DNA of 64,000 bases from Aquilaria yunnanensis (Eukaryota > Streptophyta > Magnoliopsida > Malvales > Thymelaeaceae). Where the stretch lies: NCBI GenBank assembly GCA_039654915.1, contig CM077598.1, positions 77,900,041-77,964,040 on the forward strand. Direction: 5' to 3'. Position 1 is the first letter of the stretch; every line of letters begins with the position of its first letter. The notes beneath the pieces are model-generated. The model was not told the origin of the DNA and did no database searches. It worked only from the letters and a program-made list of their open reading frames with translations. The position numbers and the translations under genes are program-made. Positions 21,220-31,445 of this stretch are shown here, in pieces.

Positions 21220-22050
21220 CTACACGTCTTTGACTGTGGCAGGAGTTCGGAACTCAAGCAGAGCCTTAATCTTCTCAGGATTGGTGTTGGTGCCTCTTTC
21301 GGATACCATGTACCCAAGGAATTTTCCGGAGGTTACGCCGAAGATGCTCTTCTCGGGATTAAGGCAAATCCCGAAGGCTCTGAGCTTTTGGAAGGTTTCC
21401 TTCAAATCTGCAACGTGGTAGCCGGGCGGCTTGCTTTTGACTATCATATCATATACATATACCTCCATGTTTCTCCCCATTTGGTCCTTGAAGACCTTGT
21501 TCATCAGTCTCTGGTAGGTGGCTCCTGCGTTCTTGAGCTCGAAGGGCATTCTGACATAGCAGTACGTTCCTCCCTCGGTGATGAAGGCAGTTTTCTCTTC
21601 ATCTTCGGGGTCCATCCTTATCTGATGGTAGCCGTTGAAGGCATCTAGGAAGCTCAGGAGTCCGTATTCGGCCGTTGAATCTACCAGTTGATCTATTGGC
21701 GGGAGGGGAAATGAGTCTTTTGGGCAAGCATCGTTCAAGTTTCTGAAGTCGATGCACATCCGGAGTTTACTGCTACCTCCTTTTGTGGCAATGACCACGT
21801 TGTTCAACCATTCGGGGTACTCGACCTCCCTGACCACTTCAGCATCTAGGAGACGCCGGACTTCGGTTTCGACAAGGTTGCTTTCGTGGGATGAGATGCT
21901 TCGTTTCTTTTGCCGGGCAGACCTTGCTTCCGAACTTACTTTGAGGCTGTGATGTACTATGCCAGGGTTCACCCTTGGCATATCTTTCGACGAGTGGGCA
22001 AACAGATCTTTATTTTCCAGCAGAAAGGATACAAGTTTTTTCGTTGTCAC
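21220..22050 (-). CDS. Reverse transcriptase of Y (open frame, active site changed)
   Basis: An open 276-residue frame covers most of the RT palm and fingers: PRVNPGIVHHSLKV, YPEWLNNVVIATKGG, CIDFRNLNDACPKDSFPLP, LSFLDAFNGYHQIRM, GATYQRLMNKVF, then the active-site region and KFLGYMVSERGTNTNPEKI. RT copies element RNA into DNA. The YVDD motif reads YVYD (MEVYVYDMIVKS, about 21447-21480): the first metal-binding aspartate is Tyr through a GAT to TAT change. Another aspartate, in FLDAF, is present. The frame is open but the enzyme should be inactive. It is offset from the protease frame, so this is part of a broken polyprotein. Confidence 0.9.
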   Translation of the reverse strand: MTTKKLVSFLLENKDLFAHSSKDMPRVNPGIVHHSLKVSSEARSARQKKRSISSHESNLVETEVRRLLDAEVVREVEYPEWLNNVVIATKGGSSKLRMCIDFRNLNDACPKDSFPLPPIDQLVDSTAEYGLLSFLDAFNGYHQIRMDPEDEEKTAFITEGGTYCYVRMPFELKNAGATYQRLMNKVFKDQMGRNMEVYVYDMIVKSKPPGYHVADLKETFQKLRAFGICLNPEKSIFGVTSGKFLGYMVSERGTNTNPEKIKALLEFRTPATVKDV

Positions 22051-22600
22051 CTTCGGCCAAGCTCTCCTCTATTCGGGCAGATTGTCCTGGGACGAGATCT
22101 ACTGCTTCCGTTTCTGCTTTGGCGAGATTTTCTTCTTTGCCTTTTTCTGTCGCCTTTGCCTCCATTGTTTGCGCCAGATCGCTTGCCGGAGCTCTTCGTG
22201 CTTTCACAAACACCTTTCTTACCTCGGCCTGGTCTATGAAGACCTCTGCATCTCCATCCTTGGTGGCGAATGCGACAGTCAAGTACTTCACATCCGGGCG
22301 AATGTGTAGGTTCCCCATTGTCTGTCTTCCAAGGATGACGTTGTACAAGGATGGGACATTTACGCCGATGAATCTCGCCCTTGTGGATGTGTACAATTCA
22401 TCTGCTCCGCTTACCGAAGTCCCTTTCATTGTCAACGGGAGATCGATCTATCCGAGAGAAGGGGAGTTCGGATGGTCCAACCCCAAAAGTGGGCGGGGTG
22501 ACAGGCTTTAGTTCGCTGCTGGAGATGCCCAAGCTCGGCAGCAGCTGCGAGAATAAGACGTCAGCTTTTAAGCCATCAAGCAACACTCTTTTGTCGCCTC
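22010..22600 (-). pseudogene. Aspartic protease of Y
   Basis: The N-terminal half (22586-22440) reads ADVLFSQLLPSLGISSSEL; the second half, in another frame, has SLYNVILGRQTMGNLHIRP near 22310-22350. These are the flanks of a Ty3-type protease, which processes gag-pol. The catalytic D-S/T-G region reads LLDGLKADVLF, lacking the normal GSSAD spacing. A frameshift occurs near 22440. A charged linker leading to RT follows. Confidence 0.8.
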
Positions 22601-22839
22601 AGTTCCCTGTCCTTGCCGTGATCAGCAGTGGATCGTCGTGGGGGAAGACGTCGGTGGAGCTATCTTTGCGAGCCAGTTTCTTTGATGGATTTTGATACTC
22701 CATGACTGTAACTTCTCTGGCTTTCCGCTTTCTTTCCGAGGATGGTAGCCCCGTGGTAATGGTTTGGATAACCCCTGCTGGAGCTGGAGGGCGACTTTTT
22801 TGGACTTCGGTTTCTCACTTGTCGGAGTCATAGTCCTCA

Positions 22840-24359
22840 TCTTCGGCCCTATCTTCCTCCATTTCTCTGTCTTCTGGGGGTGGCACCCTCAGATATTTTC
22901 AAACTTGGCCCTGTTTGATCAGCGACTCTATGTACTTCTTCAGCCAGAAGCAATCTTCGGTGTCATGGCCGTGGTCGCGATGAAACTGGCCAAACTTCTT
23001 GTCATTCTTTCTGTTATCGGCGGCCATGGCCCTTGGTCGCTGAATCTGCGTCCTTTTTCTTTCCAGCGCCATGAGAATGTTGGTCCGTGAAGTGCCCAAT
23101 GGTGTGAAACTTTGAGGTTTCCTTCCTCGCATCCTCCGAAGTCATCCTGCGTGATCGGTTAGATGACGAGCTTGTTGACTGGACTCTTCGGCGCGGGGGT
23201 GATCAGGCTTCGGCCCAGCCATTCTTAGTTCTTCGGCGGTCATGTGCTGTTCTGTTCTTCGGTAAAATTCTCCGAGGGTCTCCGGGGGGTGCTTTGAGAA
23301 CTCGTAGAACAGCTGTGAGTCTTGTTGGATGCCTCGCGTCATGGCGAGCATGCGGATTTCGGGTCTAAAGTCTGGGACGCTCAGAGCTTCCCTGTTGGAT
23401 CTTTCGACATAGTCTCGGATGGTTTCTCCGTTCCTCTGCTCTATGTCGAACATCTGCACGGGCATCTTCACCGTAGGTCGGCTCCCGATGAACCGCTGGG
23501 TGAAGGCTGTGGACAACTCCTGGAACTTAGTGATGGTTCCGGAAGGCAAAGAATTGTACCATGCCGTGGCTGGCCCTGTGAGGGTGACTTCGAAGCACTC
23601 GCACATGGTAGCGTCGTCAGCACCGTGCATTATCATGCTGGCATGGCTGCCTCAACGACGGAAAATGATGGCCAAATGATGGCCTGAGTGAAAAGGGGAG
23701 TCATTTTCGCAGGATGTTGCCGAGGGTCTGGCCCAGACAGATCTTCTGGCCACTTGTTTCTCCACTTTGTCCAGCCGTGCTAGTATCCTCTCCATCAGCT
23801 CTGTGGCGCTAGGGCCTTCTTCAGGGAATGGAGATCGCCGGCGCCTCTTTGGGGTGTGAGTTCGGCGCGGAGGGGGCAAGGGCCTCGCCTCAGGCGACGA
23901 ACTGCTTCGCTGCGAGACTCTCGGTCGCTTCAACCCGGTTTGTCCTACAGGCCGTTTCCCGAGGGCTATATTTTCTGTGGATGATTCTTCGCGAGGGTCT
24001 ACATTCCCCGAACCACGATGTCTGGACTTGGGGCTTTTCTCCCGAGGGCGTGCCGATGAGGGGGGTTTCTGGGCCTGTGCTTGCTGTGGCCACCTTCGGT
24101 CGATCCGTTGGGTCATTTCAGACACGACCGAACGCTGAAGGTCTCTCAAGAAGCTCATGGTGATTACCAGAGGGCGGTCTTCCTCAGGCGCAGAAGTCCC
24201 TGGGAGTGTTTGCTCAGCAGCCGGTTGTATCTCAGGCACGGACGGGGACTTCGGGAGCCCCTTGTCCTTAGAACGCCGAGTCTCAACGACAGCGATCTTA
24301 GAGTGGTTTCCCACAGACGGCGCCAAATGATGGCCTGGGGCCTCATCGTTTTGAGTCAT
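22840..24359 (-). pseudogene. Gag of Y
   Basis: A single frame runs from an ATG inside the 5' LTR (MTQNDEAPGHHLAPSVGN..., 24359) through a proline/arginine-rich N-terminal part to the gag capsid-like domain (ADDATMCECFEVTLTGPATA, FQELSTAFTQRFIGSRPT, GETIRDYVERSNREA) and the zinc knuckle near 22950-23010. Gag forms the particle that packages element RNA. In-frame TGA codons lie at 23652-23654 and 23139-23141. Residues normally between SPF and MIMHGADD are missing. The knuckle reads FGQFHRDHGHDTEDC, with Gly in place of its first Cys. Confidence 0.88.
24309..24327 (-). other. Primer-binding site of Y
   Basis: Directly after the 5' LTR the minus strand reads TTTGGCGCCGTCTGTGGG. TGGCGCCGT is complementary to the 3' end of plant tRNA-Asp from memory of that tRNA; the match beyond nine bases is poor. 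It is also translated as part of the gag frame. Confidence 0.75.
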
Positions 24360-25172
24360 GATGACTGTCGAGGAGACTTCTAGGAGGAAGAACGCCTGGA
24401 AGGTGGGTCGCCCCAAGGAGAGTACCTGAAAAGCTGGTAAACAGGGTTAGGAGGCCCCCGGAGTGTCTTTCCGGGGGGGGAGCCTCCGACGCCCAAGTCA
24501 GTGGTGGCTGAGAGAAAGGCAGAGAAGATAGCACAAAGGGCTGAGGAGTTTTGCCTGGTAATGGGAGCCGTATTTTGCCAGCCAACCGTCCTCCTGTCTA
24601 GTGTTAACTCCTAGTTTTTATAGGAGAGCCTAGCCCGTTCAGATCACGACACGTGTTCGGTCGGATGTTCCTGACTTTCTGGGCATAGGAGACAGATAGT
24701 AGGTTACCTTGAGCCATGTGCTGAGGCGGGCCATGATGTGATTTCGATGGCGTCAGCATGGCAGAGCGCCTTTTGAGGCGGATAGTGGCGTCTATGATTG
24801 GATGTGTCAGAGGCTTCCTTAAATGCTTCCGTAAATCTCCTGCCGTACTCCCGAGGTCCCTGGGTGAGGTCATCCTTTGGTTCGGACAGAGCCTCTTCGG
24901 GAAACAAGCCCCGAGTTCGGGGGTTCCCAGCTTCAGGGAGTTCCGCCTTCGGGGATATCATGTTCGGCTCGCTATGTCTGCTGCCCCTTTTCCGAAGGCG
25001 ATTTGCTCACGACCCTGGGGGGGCGAGTAGTGTCCTGGCGTGCCGGGCTCGGAGCTCTTCGGCTATCTCCCGAGGTGCTTGATCACACCTTTTCCCGGGT
25101 AGCGCCAGCTTCTTCTGGCCATTCTTGTGGCAGGGAGTTCGGCCAGATAGAGGCGATAGCGTTTGGCTATCA
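24328..25172 (-). repeat. 5' LTR of Y
   Basis: It is 845 bp, the same length as the 3' LTR, with three substitutions between them. It carries TATAAAAA at 24615-24622 and CACGTG at 24650-24655 (minus strand), the probable gag-pol promoter. Its last 32 bases in element direction begin with the ATG that opens gag. Confidence 0.97.
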
Positions 25173-26671
25173 AATAGCTTCTTAGAGAGCCTTACAACCA
25201 TAATGCACTCCAGAAACTTCAAAAGACAACTGCTGCATACGGTAGAAAGTACCAACACTAAAATTAGAAAATGTACTCTAAAAATCATGAAACACTCCAG
25301 TTTAATACTAGAAATATTAAAGTTCATGTACCTGATATTTTACAGGAAAAATCAAACTAGAACTATTAGTTTGAACGTTCTCTTTCAAGTGTTCCTGAAA
25401 ATGGAGAGAAAAGGGAGTAAGCTCTTTGTAAAGAACTTAGTAATGGTTTTCAATGTAAATTGTTCCATAGCAACATACCACATGAAATCCAAAGACATAA
25501 AAACACACAAAACACATACACACAAGAATGGCAACCATATGCACCAACAAACACAGCAACAAACACATGTAATGCTTTCAGCAATAACACATTAGGGTTA
25601 CTCCATAATCATTCAATAAAACAAGAATATATCCCTTTAGTAACAATATGGCAGCCCTCCTCAAGCTTTTTCTTGGTCTTAGGAGTCTTTTAGGTCTTAG
25701 TTAGTACTAAGTTGGGCTCTAGAAACCCTTCTTTCCGACTGCCATCTTTAGCGTGGTAACACTAAGGCTGAAACCTTGCCAAGCTTCTTTCCCCTTAAAC
25801 CATACTTGGTTCCTTGAGCTTTTTTCTCTATTCTAAGCATGGTCTTATATTCATGGATATTTGGAAATATAGTAAACAATCTAGGAAACTTTAGAAAACC
25901 CTTACCTTTGCTATGAAGTATGAAAACCCAAATAGAACCAAAATTAGGTTTTCTTGCACTCTTTGATGTCTTCTTTGCTTTCTCTTGCTTCCTCTTGTCT
26001 TCTTAAGGTATGGTGGCTATGCAAGATGATGGAAGAGCTTAAGGAAAAAGGTCTTAGCTACTGGAGGCTAAAATTTATGGAAAATGGCAATGAAATGAAG
26101 ATTTTTCTTCATTGATACATCATTTTGACCAAGGTGGCATATATGTAAATTTTTGAAAATTTGGTCAACTCTTGGATAGATTATTTCCAGCCATTTTGGC
26201 TGGGAAAATGAAAGATTTTGGCCAGGAAAATGACAGATTTTGGCCTCTTTTAACCTTATCAAAAAATCATTTTGACTTTAGGCAAAAATCTGGACACTTG
26301 GATACTTAGATGGCATTATGCCATAAATGATCAACTTTGCCTTCTTAAGCACCTTAGTCCCCAACAATATTCTTAATTCAATCCATGTCCTTTCTTCATA
26401 ATTCCATCCATCTCCTTTCCCTACCCATCTTTAGAGATTTGTGCAATTGAGTACCCAACTTTTGTAACCTTACAATTTAGTCCATAGGTTACTTGAAAAT
26501 TAGGCAATGTGCCAATGCTTTCTTAAGGACCAAGCTATCATTGTTTTTTCCACTTAAGGGAGTGTATATTGAATACTTTACACTTCACAATTCATACATT
26601 ATGGTGAAAATTAAAGCATACAAGTTTAAGTCCTTATGCTGTAATTTTCCCATTTTGTGAAGGTGGTAACA

Positions 26672-27340
26672 ACACCGATGGAAAAAACTCTGGAGTAGCG
26701 GAACAAAGGAGAACCCCTTTGGGAAATGTGTTTTGACGGGGCCTCAGGACCTGAATACTGAGGAGTAGGCATCATGCTTAAGGATCTACTCAACCTGGAA
26801 GTGACATTCAGAATTAAGTTTCACTTTCCAGTGGAGAACAATGTTGCTGAATATGATGGCCCATGTCGAGTTATGAATGTCTGGTTTGGCAAGGGTATAA
26901 CGTATATAAATATACAATGAATCTTCGCTAATAGTAAACCAACTTATGAGAATAGTAGGAGTGAAAAAGCCTACTCTTTGCTAATACCTTAAACATGGAA
27001 AAATATCTGACAAATATGTTTGACCTCATGTAGGTTTAGAAGGTCCCAAGGACCTAGAATGTGAGGGCAGATGCTGTCTCGGAAGGACAGAAGGAGGCCA
27101 TAACAGAAGAGCTCACAAAACTATTGGTCTACTTAATATACTCTACGGTCCCCGAAGATGATTGGAGGAAGCCAATAAGACTTCACCATGAGGCAAGAAA
27201 CTAAAATGGTACCTTTTGGAAAAAAATAAGGATTAGGATCCGAGTAGGATGATTCCTTGTCATTGGAGATTAACTATATAGATGAGGCTTCATTTCCTCT
27301 TTGCAACGATGCCTAACTCCATAAGAGGGGTTGCATGTTC
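26672..27340 (+). pseudogene. RNase H of E1 (continues from 10431)
   Basis: After the TSD ACACC the frame that stopped at 10431 resumes and reads WEMCFDGASGPEY near 26724-26762, the RNase H core with its first aspartate (FDGAS), then GVGIMLKD and VENNVAEYDG, where the second acidic residue is kept (E in NVAEY). A TAG precedes the core and others follow. The stretch 26900-27340 is a decayed linker to integrase. Confidence 0.8.
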
Positions 27341-28398
27341 TCCTATAAATCCACTAGGGGGACTGTGGGACACGTATTAGCTCTAGTTGTTTGGCCCACA
27401 ATGTCTTTCACCAAGGTTATTTCTGGCCAACAATGGGGAGATACATCAAGGAGTTTGTCTAGTAATGTCATGACTGTCAGCCCAACTTAAGAATACAGAG
27501 GCTACCCTCCTCCAGTGCCACCCTGGCTACAGAGCCCTAGCCATTTGCTATATAGGGGTTAAATCTTATTGGAGCACTTCCCATGGCTTTAAGACAAGTC
27601 AAGTACTACATCATGGCCATAGATTACTTCACCACCTGGGTAAAGGCAGAGCCGCTGGCCTCTATCATGGCCATTCAAGTCATCAACTTAATGTGGAAGA
27701 ACATTATCTGTCAGTTTGGATGCCCATGGGCTATCATTACTAACAATATTAAATAGTTGGACAACTAGCAATTTCATCAATTCACCAAGGAAAAGGGCAT
27801 CCACCACTACTTTGCCCCTGTTTCTCACCTACATACTAATGGGTAAGTGGAGGTAACTAACAAGGCTATCAAGGAAGGCCTTAAAAAAAGACTAGGTGAA
27901 GCTAAGGGTAAATGAGTAGCCGAATTATCGAGTGACCTATAGGACTATAGAACAACACCTTGAAGGCCCACAAGAGAATCACCTTTTGTGATGGTGTATG
28001 GGACTGATGCCTTTATTCCTATGGAAATTTCTTTGCCCACCTTACAAACTTTGGCCTATCATCCCTGTAAAAATGACAAAACACTTGAAGGGAACCATGA
28101 TCTACTAGAAGAACTAAGGGAAGGCACAAGGGCCCACATGAGAGCTCGTAGATTGTGAACCACCTTCACTCAAGATCAAAGCATGAAACCAACGAATATA
28201 CAAGTAAGAGGCCTAGCCCTCATTAAGGTGGAACAAATTAGGATTAACCTGACACATGGGGCACTGACGCCGAATTGGGAGGGATCTTACTTGGCCACAA
28301 AGAAACTTAGAGAAATAGTCTATAAATTGTCTAGCTCAGAAAAGAGGAAGTTGCCCAGGAATTATCACTCATATGATCTATCACCTTACTTTGCTTAA
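27341..28398 (+). pseudogene. Integrase of E1
   Basis: It reads in order: zinc-domain end HQGYFWPTMGRYIKEFV (about 27410-27460), core segments GLNLIGALP, YYIMAIDYFTTWVKAEPLA, NIICQFGCPWAIITN and VEVTNKAIKEGLKKRLGEAKG, then YGTDAFIPMEISLPT and the C-terminal GALTPNWEGSYLATKK, ending DLSPYFA at 28395. Two catalytic positions are Asn instead of Asp (GLNLIG, TNNIK) and only the glutamate remains. Stops are scattered. The last 71 codons (28183-28395) are open. Confidence 0.85.
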
Positions 28399-28804
28399 TG
28401 ACTAAACTATCACAGAGATGATCTATCATCTTACTTCACATAAATCACATTATTGTATGATCTACTTTGCTATGTTTTGAATAAATTAAAGGTACTCCTC
28501 CCAAATGATTCATGTTTTCACAAAATTAGATAGTTAATTGGGACTCCTCAATCACTTAAAAGGTTAGGTCCTTTCTAAACATCATATAAAGTCTTTCAAC
28601 TACAAGGGTTAGTCAATCGTGTGACTACTGTGATGGCGAAACTACCTCTTAATTTATGAATGTCAAACTAACCGTATAAATTATTTGCAAGTACAAGAGT
28701 GCAAACAAGGCAAAACCATTGAAAAAAAAAATTTTCATTAGCTTTACAAATAATTACAATTACAAGAGGAAGGAAGGATTTCAAGGCAATACAAAAAGGC
28801 AGTT
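28399..28804. other. Spacer between E1 pol and antisense gene
   Basis: An AT-rich stretch with repeated words (CTATCAC(C/A)..TACTTTGCTTAA and GATCTATCATCTTACTTCAC) right after the integrase stop. No gene was seen. It matches the position of the repeat spacers in Y and E0. Confidence 0.5.
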
Positions 28805-31173
28805 AACTGCGAAGCCTCCTAAAACTTGTCTGGAAGAAGGCCCTCATCATGGTCAGTCATTGACGCATACTTATCAAAGGTAGGAATCCCAAATTTCCCT
28901 TCATTTAGCTAAGACTCATAATACAAGCCCAAATCCTCATGAGCCAAGATGAAATAGAGATCTAGGTTTAGATTGGCTAACTTCACTTGAAAGTGGCAGA
29001 AAAGAAAGCCCTCCTTGAACTCCAAGAAGGCAGTGCTTCTAAACCCCCTCTCTTTCTTCCATGAAAACAAGTTGAGCACCTTCACTCAAGCATTGGCCTT
29101 GGTCCAAAGGTATTGGTACTTTAAATGGCCTTCGCACCTATCAAAGCAACTCACTCAATTTCTTTACAAGGGGCATCATAGTGATGGCCAAGCTGGAGCT
29201 GGCTTCACCCGGAACAATCCTCGAGCCTAATGGATGTATTGATCCATTGGTAGAGTTTGTTCGATATGGTTGATCTTTGACTCTGCTACCTTCAAAAAAG
29301 CCGCCTGGCAATTGGCGTCCTTCCGAGCCTTAGCTTCCTTTTCCCGAGACTGCCTGAGAGCGTCCTTCAACTCTCAAACCTTCCCTTTGAGCTCTTTAGT
29401 GATGCCCTTCTTTACTTTATTGGCCTCTTTGTCCACCTTTAGATCATTGGAAAGGGTACTCCTAGTGTTACATTCATTACTTAACTCCTTGTCCAATGAG
29501 CCAACATTTTTACTCAAACCCCCAAGATGGGACTGCAAGGCCTTCTCACTGGTTGCCCATTATTCCCCCATATGATAACTAACAACGGCCTCATGCCAAA
29601 ACCAAGCATGTTAGCATTAACCATGGAAAGCACTTTGAACACTAGGAAATTAACAAAAAACATACCTGGAGAAAGCTACGGCCTATGCTCATCAAGTGGG
29701 CACATTCTACCTGAGGAGGAGGAGGAAGAAAGTGAAGATCACTGGTAGCATTTAACCTAGAAAGGGTACAGTGAGTGATGTCACTTCAGTCCTTAAGGAT
29801 CAATTCGTTGGTACCCACCATCCATTAGGGGTCAAAAACTTGGTGATGTGCAACCTCCTTCAGCACCAAGTTTTTTTTTCACCCGACCTCATGTAAGGAT
29901 CAGATTATGTGGTTGAAAGTGCTTCTCAAATTTAAGCTCTAGCAACGCCCCTTGAGCATAAATTGGCCTTCATGAGAACAATCCCTGTTGGAACCTAAGG
30001 AAGTGGGGCAAAGAAAAATGAGCCTTATTTGATGGACCCAAGGCTGCCTTTTGCCCTAGGACACCTCCCTAGCCGCTTTATACTTCTGTGACACCACTGT
30101 AGTTTGTGGTTCTGCAATAAGGAAGGGCCCAGATGAACTCGCTCTCTTCTCTGAAGCCATTGGATAAAAAGATTCACAGTTAGCACAAAATGACAACAAG
30201 TCTATAAATTTAGTGTGGAAAAAGTTGTCTAATGATACCTTACCGTTACCACCATCAAGAGAGGCATTGCTTCCTTGCGGGTCCATAGGGTATGATGCTT
30301 TATGGATTAGCTAGGATTCTAGAGAAGTTTTAGAAAGTTCAACCATGTTGGCTGGTGGTGTGGATGAACGGGCCCCCACAGCATGTGCCATGCTAGTAGG
30401 GAGAATGTTGGTCTTCTGAGCATCCGCCAAGGTATCAGTGATGCCCTTGTGCCTCTTCATGTACTCCTTTGCGATGGTACTCATTTCTACAAAAGGTACA
30501 AAATTAAGATTAAACACCAAGCCCTTTTAAAAGAAGTAAATAAACACAATCATCTAGAACATAACTCTTCCAGTTCAATTGGTGGCTTCGCCGGGTCTTG
30601 CAGCAATCCAATAGGATTCAACCAACCTCCCCCCATGACCCTTCTCCTAGTTGCAAGGGTTCTTCATGCCCAAGTAAGTCCGGTGGGCATTCCTGATCCC
30701 GGCCCATCTGGGGGTGGTCTCATCAATCTCACTGTAATGGATGTGGAACAACTCCACAAAGTTGTTGTCCCCCAATATTCCTTACAACAAGCTAGCTTGG
30801 TAGAGGTACAAATGATAGCCCTCTAAGCCATCATATATCGGCAATGGCTCAATTACGGCATGTTGGGGTGCATCCAAAAACTCACAGGGAAACCCTCAAG
30901 CTTGTTCACTCAGTGTGAAAGAGAAACACTCCTTCCACCCTGCCCACGAGTCCTTGTAATATACGAATGTGAAAGACTTGATCCCTCATCAATTGATAGG
31001 GGCAATATACAAAAATTTGGTGTCATTCTTCAAATCTAGCATGTAAAACTGAAGGAAAACATCCAACTGAGGGGTCACCACTACCAACTTATAGTAGACA
31101 ATGAACCCATTATTGTGGGCAAACAAGTTAGGCATTAGCTATGATGGTGGAATCTACCAATAACACGGCCATC
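28805..31173 (-). pseudogene. Antisense gene of E1, distal exons (divergent subfamily)
   Basis: Minus-strand frames include IPPSxLMPNLFAHNNGFIVYY (31160-31090) and DVFLQFYMLDLKNDTKFLYI followed by KDSWAGWKECFSFTLSE near 30950. This is the counterpart of the IEPHFIHFMQYYKL and KDSWRGWQRKFFFLK blocks of the other copies, and the wording is the form I associate with PF04195 proteins. Further left are an acidic segment and a lysine-rich coiled coil (about 29480-29270). The end near 28985-28830 has LDLYFILAHEDLGLYYES, corresponding to the C-terminal LDLSF block. It has many stops and is split from its first exon by LTR W. Confidence 0.75.
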
Positions 31174-31445
31174 CTTGGCCCCTACCCAAGAAGCTTGTAA
31201 AAGCTAGTCTCACAGTGATCGTAATTGGCTAGCTATATATGTGCACAGATTAAAACTCTGTGATACTAGTTGATTAACCTAGAATATGTAGAATCCATGC
31301 TTTTCATGCTTTGACTCGGATTAACAAAATCCATAAATGACATTGACTTGGCCATAAGATTTTTGTACAAAATAAGTTCAAATATCCAAAGCATACAAAA
31401 TTAACATTCATATGAGTTTACTACACATAAAAACCGTGTAGGATC

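Larger units (their letters stand above)
11376..25172 (-). mobile_element. Element Y: complete young Tat-lineage Ty3/gypsy retrotransposon
   Basis: Two 845-bp LTRs (11376-12220 and 24328-25172) flank gag-pol on the minus strand and an antisense gene on the plus strand. The target-site duplication AATAG is perfect (11371-11375, 25173-25177). The order is 5' LTR, PBS, gag, protease, RT, RNase H, integrase, repeat spacer, antisense gene, polypurine tract, 3' LTR, typical of the Tat lineage with an additional antisense ORF. I count three substitutions between the LTRs. Solo LTR Z (17146-20390) interrupts pol. Without Z the element is about 10.5 kb. Gag-pol is broken in many places, so Y is non-autonomous now. 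Confidence 0.95.
10432..26671 (-). mobile_element. Solo LTR X, split by element Y
   Basis: It starts TGTTACCAC at 10432 and ends GTGGTAACA at 26671, flanked by the perfect 5-bp duplication ACACC (10427-10431 and 26672-26676). X itself occupies 10432-11375 and 25173-26671 (about 2.44 kb); Y fills the rest. A second copy, X2 (40660-44000), aligns along both halves. Removing X joins E1's pol in one reading frame. No internal domain or second LTR was seen, so it is a solo LTR. The minus strand is inferred from X2/X3 comparison and is uncertain. The 25173-26671 half is noncoding. Confidence 0.85.

Noticed and set aside
16082..24359. Programmed frameshifting in Y pol
   Set aside because: The frame changes fall at several non-equivalent places within domains, together with stops and lost catalytic residues, so they are lesions or sequence errors.
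26340..26671. A separate small element at the right end of X
   Set aside because: X2 and X3 show it is simply the terminal part of the X LTR; lengths of X and X2 agree only if it is included.
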